NCBI GenBank assembly: GCA_034423575.1
Contig: DAOUIF010000078.1
Coordinates: 18,231 to 82,230, forward strand
Source: Bin87 sp034423575
GTDB taxonomy: Bacteria; Chloroflexota; Dehalococcoidia; Lucifugimonadales; UBA3495
Length of the DNA stretch: 64,000 nucleotides
Reading direction: 5' to 3'
Positions 7,139 to 14,797 of the stretch are shown here, one piece after another. How positions within the stretch are numbered: the stretch's first letter is position 1; every line of letters starts with the position of its first letter. The notes beneath the pieces were generated by a model that was given only the letters and a program-made list of their open reading frames with translations, was not told the origin of the DNA and did no database searches. The position numbers and the translations under genes are program-made.

Positions 7139-9367
7139 ATGGCAACGGCGCATACTTACACGCCTGAAGGGCACCGCCTGGACGCGTTCCTGGTGGGAAT
7201 GTACGCCGGCCATCCCGATGCCCAGGGATTGCCCTCAGCCCGAAGAGTGGCGGCGATTGCTGCTGAACTTCTCGAGTCTTGCGACTTGGATCTCGATGCG
7301 ACGGTGGTGAACACTGCGGCTCTACTGCATCTGGTGGGCCGTCCGAATGATCCGGACCGTGCGGACGGGTCGGTTGGACTGGGTGTTGCATGGCTGCGTG
7401 GTGCGGGGGCGCCAGAACCATACGTGGCGGCGGTAGCGAGGGCGATCGCGGGAGCTTTGTCGGAAGCTCCTGTGCTCGATCTCGATTTTCGGCAAGACGA
7501 CAACGGCAAGTTGCTGCGGGACGCCGCGCTGCTGGACTTGGCGAGCGTTGAAAGGCATTCCGATTACTTGCGAGACGTGCCGCCGCCCGGACGGCTTCGG
7601 GAGACATACCTGGCGGAATATCGCCGCGAGTGCTTGACGCCGGCGTTGCAGTTGCGCGGCATGTTGACTCTGCCGGCGGCGTTGGAAATGTATTCCCAGC
7701 GCATACCCAAATTGTCGGCGTGGCTGGATGAACAGCCGGCCAATTTGGTCCCATCGGATTGGCGGCGCCTGGTGGAAGTGGCGGAGATCGAGAGCGGGGT
7801 GGACAGGTTGCTGGCCGGCGAAGATCCGGCGGCGGTTCGGGCCGAAATGCCCGCCGGGGGGCTGCCCTACGCGGAGTATCGGGGGCGGCAGCGGGCCATC
7901 ATTGCCGGGAGTCACGACCGGATCCTGGGACTGACCCATGCTCGCATTGAGGCGTCGCGCAACGTGGCCGCGGAAAAATACCTGGAAAGCGACACGATTC
8001 ACAAGCCGGCGGTGGAGGAAAACCTGTTCGTCGGCGCGCGTCGTCGGGCCCGGCAATTGGGCTTGTCTGCGGAGACGGCGGAGGACATCGCCAGGCTGTT
8101 GCTTTCCAACGCCCGCGAGGCGCAGGAGCGGACCCTCAACGACATTGCCCAGCGTTTGAGCCGGTTGCACGGCCAGATCCTGGATGCGGAATCGCCGGAA
8201 TCTCGCACCGACGAGGCTGACATAGCGATCCCTTCCCTGGTGGTTCGCACCGGGGACCAGCCGCTGGCCCGCGAGAACGAACTGATCAAGGAGCTGCGCG
8301 TCACCGGGCTGAATGAGGCCTACCCGGAACAGAGACGCCGGTTCATGGAGTGGTTCGACCCGCCGCATCCCTACATGGAAACCGGGATGACGGTGGGCAG
8401 CAGGGACGCTGACATCTTCATGCAGTCGCTGATTGACGGCCAGCGGTGCAAGGTCGTGACGACGGTCGCCATCGACGGGCCGCCGCACTTGGGCCATGGG
8501 ACTATCGCCAGCATGCTGGCGCATTTTCAGACAATGGGCGCGGAGGTGACCATCGGTTTTCGCGACGAACTTGGCGATCTCGAAGAGGCGCGGCAATTGA
8601 TGCACGACCACCTGTCAGCTATGGCAGCCAGCGACCTGAATCTGGAGCGTGTCGACGCCTACCTGCAGCAGGACAGTCCCTCGATCGTAAGGACGGCGTT
8701 TGAACTGGGCGAGGCCATCCCGCTGAGCGTGTTGAACTCGGCGCTCGGACTCCGGTTGCGGGACAGCGCAACCGACACCTTCCGGCCGCTCCTGCGGCTG
8801 GCCGACATTCTGCACTTACAGCAACAGGAATGTGGCGGCCCTTGTAGGACACTGGTCCTCGACGGCATCGGCGGCGATGTGTACGTGCGCATGGCGCGCA
8901 ACGTGGCCGATCGGTTCGGGTTCCTCAAGTCGTCTGCTTTGTATCTGCGCCCGTTGCGAAATCTGACCACCTACGAAGACCCGCGGACCGGCGACGCGGT
9001 GGAGGTCATGACCAATCGGGTCCCGCCCGGCCGCATCACGTATAACGACGATCCGGCCGAGATCCGGCGACGCATCGGCCGGGCATACACCGGTGGCCGC
9101 GGCACGCTGGAAGAGCAGCGGGAGAAAGGTGGCAACCCCGATCCGAGGGTCTGCTCAGTGTCCAGTCTGCACGCCTTTTACACCACGCCGGACCCGAAGG
9201 AGTACGGAGAGTTGCAAACGCGGTGCCGTGCGGGCGAGTTGCTGTGTGGGGATTGCAAGGCGTACGCGGCAGACCGCCTGCTAGAATATTTCGACCGGCA
9301 TCGGCGCGAACGGGAGGGGATCTCCGACGAGAGGGACGCCCGGCCCGGTTTCCTAGCCGGCGCGTAA
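7139..9367 (+). CDS. HD-like / chorismate mutase-like / archaeal-type tryptophanyl-tRNA synthetase-like fusion protein
   Basis: The protein has 742 residues in three parts. Residues 20-150 resemble an HD hydrolase, with AALLHLVGR where the family has ALLHDIGR, so the metal-binding Asp is gone. Residues 246-333 resemble AroQ chorismate mutase: a long first helix, ARIEAS with the Arg, a Lys in AAEKY, Glu in PAVEEN, and Gln in AREAQ; the Arg of the usual PxRE is Val. Residues 390-742 align with archaeal/eukaryal TrpRS, including PHPYMETG, the HIGH box as HLGHG near residue 450, TGGRGTLEEQREKGG near 650 and LLCGDCK near 703. KMSKS and GxDQ are not recognisable. ATG 7139 is chosen because TTG 7049 lies inside the preceding hairpin. 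The gene sits 24 bp upstream of trpS. Aminoacylation is doubtful, and ligand sensing or another ATP-dependent ligation is inference. Confidence 0.8.
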   Translation: MATAHTYTPEGHRLDAFLVGMYAGHPDAQGLPSARRVAAIAAELLESCDLDLDATVVNTAALLHLVGRPNDPDRADGSVGLGVAWLRGAGAPEPYVAAVARAIAGALSEAPVLDLDFRQDDNGKLLRDAALLDLASVERHSDYLRDVPPPGRLRETYLAEYRRECLTPALQLRGMLTLPAALEMYSQRIPKLSAWLDEQPANLVPSDWRRLVEVAEIESGVDRLLAGEDPAAVRAEMPAGGLPYAEYRGRQRAIIAGSHDRILGLTHARIEASRNVAAEKYLESDTIHKPAVEENLFVGARRRARQLGLSAETAEDIARLLLSNAREAQERTLNDIAQRLSRLHGQILDAESPESRTDEADIAIPSLVVRTGDQPLARENELIKELRVTGLNEAYPEQRRRFMEWFDPPHPYMETGMTVGSRDADIFMQSLIDGQRCKVVTTVAIDGPPHLGHGTIASMLAHFQTMGAEVTIGFRDELGDLEEARQLMHDHLSAMAASDLNLERVDAYLQQDSPSIVRTAFELGEAIPLSVLNSALGLRLRDSATDTFRPLLRLADILHLQQQECGGPCRTLVLDGIGGDVYVRMARNVADRFGFLKSSALYLRPLRNLTTYEDPRTGDAVEVMTNRVPPGRITYNDDPAEIRRRIGRAYTGGRGTLEEQREKGGNPDPRVCSVSSLHAFYTTPDPKEYGELQTRCRAGELLCGDCKAYAADRLLEYFDRHRREREGISDERDARPGFLAGA

Positions 9368-9391
9368 ACGTCCAGGGAGGCTGTCTCCGAA

Positions 9392-10408
9392 ATGGCAAAC
9401 CAGCAACGAATTTTGACCGGCATGCGACCCACCGGGCAGTTGCATTTGGGGCACTACCTGGGTGCCCTGGAAAACTGGATACAGATGCAGCACGAGTACG
9501 AGTGCTTTTTCCTCATTGCCGACTACCAGGCGATGGGGGATCACCTGGACGACATCGGTCTGATCCAGCGTTCCGTACTCGAGGTCGCCACCGACTGGCT
9601 GGCCGTGGGCCTGGACCCCGAGAAGTCGGCCTTCGTGATTCAGAGCTATGTGCCGGAGCACGCCGAACTGACCATGTTTTTCTCCATGCTCATGCCGTTG
9701 AACCAGCACCAGCGGAACCCGACACTGCGGGCCGAGACGGCGCAACTGGAAGCGGAAAACCAGTCCATCACCCTGGGGTTTTTCAACTATCCCATCAGCC
9801 AGGCCGCCGACATCCTGCTGCCCAAGGCCCACCTGGTGCCGGTAGGGGAGGACCAGGTGGCGCACATCGAGTACACGCGCGACGTTGCCCGGCGGTTCAA
9901 CCGTCTGTACGGCGAGGTGTTCCCGATCCCCCGAGCCAGGGTGGGGCGCGTGCCCCGATTGGTCGGTACCGACGGCCAGGCCAAAATGAGCAAGAGCCTG
10001 AATAACGCCATCTACCTGGCCGACGGCCCGGAAGCAGTGGAGGACCGGGTGCGACGGATGGTCACCGACGTAACCGGCGAAAATCCCCGATTGCGGGCCA
10101 CGGATCCGGGCGTTGTGGAATACAATCCTGCGTTTCTGTACCACGACGCGTTCAACGATAACGCCGACGAGGTGGCGGAGCTCAAGGAGCGGTACACCGC
10201 CGGAACGGTGAGCGACCGCGAGGTAAAGGAACGCCTCACGGCCGCGCTCAACCAGTTCCTGGAGCCGATCCGCGAGAAGCGGTCTTGGTATGAGGAACAT
10301 CCGGATTTCGTGCGCGACGTACTGAAGGAGGGTACAGAGCGGGAACGGGCAATCGCGCAGCAGACCATCGAGGACGTTCGCCAGGCGATGCAGGTGGTTT
10401 ACACCTGA
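9392..10408 (+). CDS. trpS: Tryptophanyl-tRNA synthetase (bacterial type)
   Basis: The enzyme attaches tryptophan to tRNA-Trp in the cytoplasm. The 338-residue length is normal for bacterial TrpRS. The HIGH signature is HLGH at residues 18-21, preceded by GMRPTGQL, and the KMSKS loop is intact near residue 198 (AKMSKSLNNAIYL). The binding residues missing from its upstream neighbour are present here, so this is the housekeeping enzyme. An AGGGAGG ribosome site lies upstream, and a strong terminator follows. Probably cotranscribed with the TrpRS-like fusion. Confidence 0.96.
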   Translation: MANQQRILTGMRPTGQLHLGHYLGALENWIQMQHEYECFFLIADYQAMGDHLDDIGLIQRSVLEVATDWLAVGLDPEKSAFVIQSYVPEHAELTMFFSMLMPLNQHQRNPTLRAETAQLEAENQSITLGFFNYPISQAADILLPKAHLVPVGEDQVAHIEYTRDVARRFNRLYGEVFPIPRARVGRVPRLVGTDGQAKMSKSLNNAIYLADGPEAVEDRVRRMVTDVTGENPRLRATDPGVVEYNPAFLYHDAFNDNADEVAELKERYTAGTVSDREVKERLTAALNQFLEPIREKRSWYEEHPDFVRDVLKEGTERERAIAQQTIEDVRQAMQVVYT

Positions 10409-10457
10409 CCACAGGCTATGGGGCGGCGCTGACTCGAAAGGACTACCGACCTAAAAC

Positions 10458-10489
10458 GGGGCAACCGCAGGGTTGCCCCTTGTTTTGTC
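10458..10489 (+). terminator. Rho-independent terminator after trpS
   Basis: GGGGCAACC (10458-10466) pairs with GGTTGCCCC (10471-10479) across a 4-nt loop, followed by TTGTTTTGT. The 9-bp perfect stem and T-rich tail make a convincing intrinsic terminator that ends the trpS transcript. Confidence 0.85.
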
Positions 10490-10566
10490 ACCGTGTTAGC
10501 GTAACTCGACTGCGCCAGGCGCTCCGCCTAGCGCTTTCTTACTCGTTGCCAAACCGGAGGGATGAC

Positions 10567-10595
10567 ATGGCAGGCAATCCGCGAGACAAATATTG
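10567..10595 (+). pseudogene. 5' fragment of the thiolase gene, cut off by the insertion element
   Basis: ATG 10567 follows a strong GGAGG ribosome site and encodes MAGNPRDKY before the element begins at 10596. Joining base 10595 to base 13478 restores an open frame that reads on as CIVGVGETEYSR, the typical beginning of SCP2-type thiolases. This shows that the insertion split a previously intact gene within codon 10. In the present arrangement the frame runs into the element and stops after a few codons. Confidence 0.85.
10588..10595 (+). repeat. Left 8-bp target site duplication
   Basis: AAATATTG here is repeated exactly at 13470-13477 on the other side of the element. Eight base pairs is the duplication length known for the IS1595 family. 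Confidence 0.88.
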
Positions 10596-10621
10596 GGGAA
10601 TTACCGGGATAAGTTGACAAA
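10596..10621 (+). repeat. Left terminal inverted repeat of the IS
   Basis: These 26 bp start GGGAATTACC and end TTGACAAA. The right copy at 13444-13469 differs at positions 12 and 18 only. The inner end supplies a consensus TTGACA -35 box pointing inward. Confidence 0.9.
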
Positions 10622-10642
10622 GTAGCGTTCCGCCGGTAGCAT
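10614..10642 (+). promoter_or_regulatory. Inward promoter from the left IS repeat, driving the methyltransferase
   Basis: TTGACA (10614-10619), 17 bp, TAGCAT (10637-10642). The -35 is part of the terminal repeat. The ATG of the methyltransferase is 7 nt after the -10, so the transcript is predicted to start at or next to the start codon and to be leaderless. Confidence 0.7.
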
Positions 10643-10648
10643 CGCCGC

Positions 10649-12221
10649 ATGGCTGCCGCTACCCGAAATTTCGCCAATCGTACCCTTTTTCACGGCGATA
10701 ATCTACCCTTCCTGCGGGGCATGAACTCCGGGACGGTCAACCTCATCGCCACCGATCCGCCGTTCAACAAGAACAAGGACTTCCATTCCACCCCGAACAG
10801 CCTGGCCAGCGGCGCCCGCTTCGTTGACCGCTGGGCATGGGAGCGCGACGTTCACCAGGATTGGGTTGACGCCATCAAAGACGACTGGCCCGGCGTCTGG
10901 CAGGCCATTGAGAACGGGCGGGTCAACCACTCGGAGGGCATGGCTGCGTTCCTGTGCTGGCTCGGCATCCGGCTGATTGAGTGCCGGCGCGTGCTGGCCG
11001 ACGACGGCAGCCTGTACCTGCACATCGACCACACCGCCCACGCCTACGCGAAGTGCCTGCTTGACGCCATCTTTGGCCGACGCAACTTTCGGAACGCGAT
11101 TGCATGGCAGCGCAATGATGGCCGGGGCAAGGGCAGTCAGCACAACCCGAAATCATGGGGGTCGAATACTGACATCCTACTGTTTTATGCCAAGTCTGAG
11201 CGGGGGGGTAAAACCGTTCCGGGAACTCACCGCCGAAGAAGTGGAGGCGAAATTTCCGCGCACTGATGAAAACGGCCAGCGTTTCTATGCAGGGATCCCC
11301 GTGTTTTGTTCGCAGTCAATGGGGGCACGCCCCAACCTCTGCTTTGAGTGGCGCGGGTTCCGCAATCCGCATCCGAGCGGTTGGCGGTTGAGCAAGGAGC
11401 GTCTGGAAGAGGAGTACCAGAAAGGCAACGTCGTAATCCGACCTGACGGCAAGTTGGAACGGCGCAAGTATCTTGACGACTATGAGGGCATCCCTGTTGA
11501 TGATTTTTGGGGAGACATCCCGCGCTTGACGGATGGCAACGAGCGTTCCGGCTACCCAACGCAGAAACCCCTTGCGTTGTACGAGCGGGTCATCGCGGCC
11601 AGCAGTAACCCCGGCGATCTGGTGCTGGACCCGTTCGCGGGCTGCGCCACCACGCCGGTAGCGGCGGAGCGGCTGGGCCGGCAGTGGGTCGGCATGGACA
11701 TTTGGGACGGGGCGATTGACGAGGTGCGCCGCCGCATGGCGGATAGCCGCCAGTTGCTCACCGACGCCAACCCCCAGATCATCTATGCCACCATCCCGCC
11801 GGAGCGCACCGACGGCGACGACGGCGACGACGACGGCCCCGAGGTTCCCGACCTGGTGCTGCGCCCGCAACGTCAGCCGGAACGCTGGGAACGGCTGTCC
11901 CACGCCGAAATGCGGGATATTCTGGCGACTGCCCAGGCCAACGGAGATAGCGTCGTTTGCGCCGGTTGCGGGATACAGCTGCCCGTGCGCTACATGGAGC
12001 TGGACCATATCACGCCGCGCAAGGACGGCGGCGAGAACGTCATCACCAACCGGATACTGCTGTGCGGGCCGTGCAATGGGGCGAAGTCCGCCAACCTCAC
12101 GCTGTCGGGGCTGGTGCGGCACAACCGGCGGTTGGGATTTGAAGTAGATAGGGGCTTGGCGGAACTGGCCGCCAGCCGAGCGCGGGACGCTGCCCAGCGT
12201 TGCCGGGATACGATACGCTGA
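10649..12221 (+). pseudogene. DNA methyltransferase (beta-class order, DPPF) fused to a C-terminal HNH domain; frameshifted at a G7 tract
   Basis: The first part contains motif IV as TDPPFNKNKDF near residue 36. After the frame change, motif I is DPFAGCATTPVAAERLG, giving the IV-then-I order of beta-class N6-adenine/N4-cytosine methyltransferases. The last 90 residues hold an HNH nuclease-like module with CAGC, MELDHITPRKDGG and CGPCNGAKS. The frame breaks at seven G's (11202-11208); with six G's the product would be a continuous 523-residue protein. This may be a sequencing error, a real knock-out or a slippage switch. It lies inside the IS and is driven from the left repeat. A self-contained modification-restriction passenger is a reasonable inference. 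Confidence 0.82.
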
Positions 12222-12425
12222 CTACTCTTTGATCTTCTCCACCCACCAAGCGGCGATGTAGGTGTCGCCGCCAATCTTGCCGACGATTTCGCCGTCGGCC
12301 ATTTTCAGGGTAAAGGCGCTGCCCTCCTGCTCCATATCATCGGCCCTGATACGGATGACGGAAGGCCACTGCCCGGATGATTTTGCGTCCATCTGGAAGC
12401 AGTAGAACTTGTTGACGATGGTCAT
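12222..12425 (-). CDS. Small hypothetical protein, IS passenger
   Basis: The 67-residue protein is read from the minus strand, with ATG 12425 starting 4 bp after the transposase stop and its own stop abutting the convergent methyltransferase gene. It has a beta-rich pattern ending in AAWWVEKIKE and no signal peptide. I do not recognise the family. Its tight spacing indicates cotranscription with the transposase. A role in transposition or control of the methyltransferase is possible but unsupported. Confidence 0.6.
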   Translation of the reverse strand: MTIVNKFYCFQMDAKSSGQWPSVIRIRADDMEQEGSAFTLKMADGEIVGKIGGDTYIAAWWVEKIKE

Positions 12426-12429
12426 ATCC

Positions 12430-13392
12430 CTACACCCAACCGAATTGCCCGGTGCGGCTCATGCCATTATCGGCGGTGAGGTCGGCGTAGGTCAACCTCT
12501 TGCCGATGCAACCGCGCACCAACGCAGCCATTTGGTCGAGCGTGTCGCTGGGCCGTTTGTTGAACCGGCCCTCGAACTCGGCTACGTAGCGGTCAAGATG
12601 CTTGACCGACATCCAGTGATAAATCCCGGTGTAGCCGCGCTTGAGCAATGCCCAGAACGATTCCATCCCGTTGGTGTGCGCCATGCCCTTGACGAACTCG
12701 CCCACGGAGTGCGTAACCGTTTCGTGCCGGCGGTTGAGCCGGTTAAACACCCGCGCTTCATCGGTGAATACCAGGGTAGTCGGCTCCGTGCGCTGGTGAA
12801 CGAACTGCCGCATGGTGGGGCCGTCTTCGTGCTCAATGACTTTGGCGTCCACCTTGCCAGTTTCGCGGTCTTTGACGCCGGCCACCGGGGTTTTGCCGAC
12901 TGCGCCGCGCCCCTGGTGCTTGCGCTTGGATTCGTGCTTGTTCTTCTCAACGCCACCGATGAACGTCGTATCGGATTCCACCGGGCCGGAGAAGACCGGA
13001 TCGTCGCCAGCCATCGCCGCGCGGATACGATGTCCCATGTGCCAGGCCGAACCCTGGTGTATGCCCAGGTCGCGGGCCAGTTTGGTAGAGCTGACGCCCT
13101 TCAGGTTGGTGCAAATCTGATAGAACGCGATAGCCCACTTGCGGAGCGGGATTTTCGAGGATTGCATCACGGTTCCGAACTTCACGGAGAAATACTTGCG
13201 GCAATCGGAGCACCAGTAGGGCATCGGCTCGGCGTTGGGAACTTCGCTGGTGTTTTCGCCGTCGCAGCGGGCGCAGACGCGGCCATTGGGCCAGCGGATG
13301 GACTCAAACCACGTCTGGGCAGCATCATCGTCCGGGAACATCTCGAACAGGTCAATCAGGGTAATGCCCTTGCGAAAACTCTTACCGGCCAT
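12430..13392 (-). CDS. IS1595-family transposase (ISXO2-like)
   Basis: The 320-residue transposase has an N-terminal zinc ribbon (CARC near residue 41 and WCSDC near 61), a short helix-turn-helix-like part (TKLARDLGIHQGSAWHMGHRIR), and an ISXO2-type DDE-like catalytic domain. The first acid is in VESDTTFIGG, the second in VFTDEARV, and the terminal segment is THSVGEF...HTNGMESFWALLKRG. The length is normal and the frame intact, so it may be active. The promoter with its -35 in the right terminal repeat lies 31-59 bp upstream. Confidence 0.93.
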   Translation of the reverse strand: MAGKSFRKGITLIDLFEMFPDDDAAQTWFESIRWPNGRVCARCDGENTSEVPNAEPMPYWCSDCRKYFSVKFGTVMQSSKIPLRKWAIAFYQICTNLKGVSSTKLARDLGIHQGSAWHMGHRIRAAMAGDDPVFSGPVESDTTFIGGVEKNKHESKRKHQGRGAVGKTPVAGVKDRETGKVDAKVIEHEDGPTMRQFVHQRTEPTTLVFTDEARVFNRLNRRHETVTHSVGEFVKGMAHTNGMESFWALLKRGYTGIYHWMSVKHLDRYVAEFEGRFNKRPSDTLDQMAALVRGCIGKRLTYADLTADNGMSRTGQFGWV

Positions 13393-13422
13393 AGCGATTC
13401 ACCATCCTTGATTGCTGGGATG

Positions 13423-13451
13423 ATGATAGCAGGCTAGGGCGGGTTTGTCAA
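13423..13451 (-). promoter_or_regulatory. Inward promoter from the right IS repeat, driving the transposase
   Basis: On the minus strand TTGACA (13451-13446), 17 bp, TATCAT (13428-13423). As at the other end, the -35 is inside the terminal repeat. Confidence 0.75.
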
Positions 13452-13469
13452 GTTATCGCGGTAATTCCC
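13444..13469 (-). repeat. Right terminal inverted repeat of the IS
   Basis: This 26-bp repeat reads GGGAATTACC from the outer end on the minus strand and differs from the left copy at two positions. Confidence 0.9.
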
Positions 13470-13477
13470 AAATATTG
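13470..13477 (+). repeat. Right 8-bp target site duplication
   Basis: AAATATTG, identical to 10588-10595. The base after it (13478) continues the thiolase codon interrupted at 10595. Confidence 0.88.
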
Positions 13478-13487
13478 CATCGTTGGG

Positions 13488-14678
13488 GTGGGCGAAACCG
13501 AGTACAGCCGGGCCTCGGGACGCACCACCCGCGCCCTGGGCGCCGAGGCGATCCGCAACGCCATGAACGACGCCGGCCTGACGCCCGACCAGGTGGACGG
13601 GATGCTCAGCTACCACGGCGGCGACTCCACGCCGTCGACGTCGATACAGTACGACCTGGGCATCCGGCCGAATTTCTACATGGACTGCTCCGGCGGCGGG
13701 TCTTCCACGGAGGCGCTGGTGGGTTTGGCCATCGGTGCGATCGAGGCGGGGATGTGCGACGTGGTGGCGATTTTCCGATCGATGAACGGCTACTCCAACG
13801 TGCGCATCGGAGGCACCGGCGCGCGGGCGTCGGCTCCCATCGGCGGGCTGGACCTGATGAAGCGGCCCTACGGCCTGATCAGCGCCGTGCAGCAATTCGC
13901 CTACACCTTCACGCGCCACATGGCCGAGTACGGGGTCAAGAGCGAAGATCTGGCGGCCATCAAGGTGGCTCACTCCATTCACGCCTCCAATAACCCCAAA
14001 GCGCTGATGAAGCACCGGGTGACCGTGGACGACGTGATTAACTCCCGGTGGATCATCCGGCCGGTGGCCCACCTGTTGGACTGCTGCCTGGAAACCGATA
14101 ACGCCACCTGCGTCATCGTCACTTCCGCCGAGCGGGCCCAAGACCTGAAGCACAATCCGATCTACATCAAAGGAGTGCAGGGTCGCGGCACCAAGCCCGG
14201 CGGCGACTTCCACTACCAACACGGGCCGATCTCGCGGGTGGCCGGCCACTATATCGCGCCGCGCATTTTCGATCTGGCCGGCGTAAAGCATGAGGACGTT
14301 GACATCACCGGCTGCTATGACGCCTTCACCTACACCGTGTTGCTGCAGTTCGAGGACTACGGCTGGTGCGAGAAGGGCGAGGGCAAGGACTACGTGACCA
14401 GCGGCATCATCAACCTGGGTGGCAAGCGGCCCAACAACCTCAGCGGCGGGCACCTCTGCGAGGGGTACACGCACGGGATGAACATGGTGATCGAGAACGT
14501 GCGACAGCTACGGGGCACTGTCGATGACTACTGCCCGGGCGCTTTGGAAGGCGACCACACCTACGAGTACGCCGAGGGAGGCTGCCGCCAGGTGAAGGAT
14601 GCCAAGATCAGCATGAACATGGGTTGGGGGACGCCGGCCGTCGGCAGCGCGCTCATCATGGGCAACGTGCTCAGCTGA
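13488..14678 (+). CDS. Thiolase-family protein (SCP2/acetyl-CoA acetyltransferase type), 5' end removed by the IS
   Basis: The visible frame encodes 396 residues from GTG 13488 of a thiolase related to lipid-transfer-protein thiolases. The nucleophilic Cys is Cys67 in MDCSGGGSST, and the glycine-rich NLSGGHLCEGYTHG segment follows in the C-terminal half. Such enzymes catalyse thiolytic or aldol-type cleavage of acyl-CoA and usually work with a DUF35 OB-fold protein, which follows at 14798. The true gene started at 10567. The insertion has removed the first 13 residues of the parental protein, including the start of the first beta strand. GTG 13488 has no good ribosome site, so the copy is probably inactive or poorly expressed. 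Confidence 0.85.
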   Translation: MGETEYSRASGRTTRALGAEAIRNAMNDAGLTPDQVDGMLSYHGGDSTPSTSIQYDLGIRPNFYMDCSGGGSSTEALVGLAIGAIEAGMCDVVAIFRSMNGYSNVRIGGTGARASAPIGGLDLMKRPYGLISAVQQFAYTFTRHMAEYGVKSEDLAAIKVAHSIHASNNPKALMKHRVTVDDVINSRWIIRPVAHLLDCCLETDNATCVIVTSAERAQDLKHNPIYIKGVQGRGTKPGGDFHYQHGPISRVAGHYIAPRIFDLAGVKHEDVDITGCYDAFTYTVLLQFEDYGWCEKGEGKDYVTSGIINLGGKRPNNLSGGHLCEGYTHGMNMVIENVRQLRGTVDDYCPGALEGDHTYEYAEGGCRQVKDAKISMNMGWGTPAVGSALIMGNVLS

Positions 14679-14707
14679 ACTCTGGACGATTACTAAGACT
14701 ATTAGGC

Positions 14708-14779
14708 CCGCTCACGGTGAGCCTGCCGAACCATAGTCGGCGCAAAAGGAACGTCCTTCGACGGGCTCAGGACGAGCGG
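14708..14779. repeat. Dispersed interspersed repeat, copy 1 (GAGCCTG...CTTCGACGGGCTCAGGA type)
   Basis: The unit begins CCGCTCACGGTGAGCCTG and ends GGCTCAGGACGAGCGG, so its ends are inverted copies and can fold into a long hairpin. A second copy of about 80% identity lies at 25029-25098. Both sit between cotranscribed-looking genes, as REP-type elements do. Confidence 0.7.
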
Positions 14780-14797
14780 ACATGATGGAGTAACACA

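Larger units (their letters stand above)
10596..13469. mobile_element. IS1595-family (ISXO2-like) insertion element with passenger genes, 2,874 bp
   Basis: The element is bounded by 26-bp terminal inverted repeats that match at 24 positions and both begin GGGAATTACC. It is flanked by an 8-bp direct repeat and contains an ISXO2-type transposase on the minus strand. Besides the transposase it holds a plus-strand DNA methyltransferase-HNH fusion and a minus-strand 67-residue protein, so it is far longer than a bare IS. Removing it with one copy of the direct repeat restores the interrupted thiolase frame exactly, which confirms the ends to the base. Confidence 0.92.

Noticed and set aside
12409..13437. 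342-codon plus-strand open frame opposite the transposase
   Set aside because: The transposase on the minus strand has all family motifs, promoter and start; the opposite frame resembles no protein and extends into the terminal repeat area.
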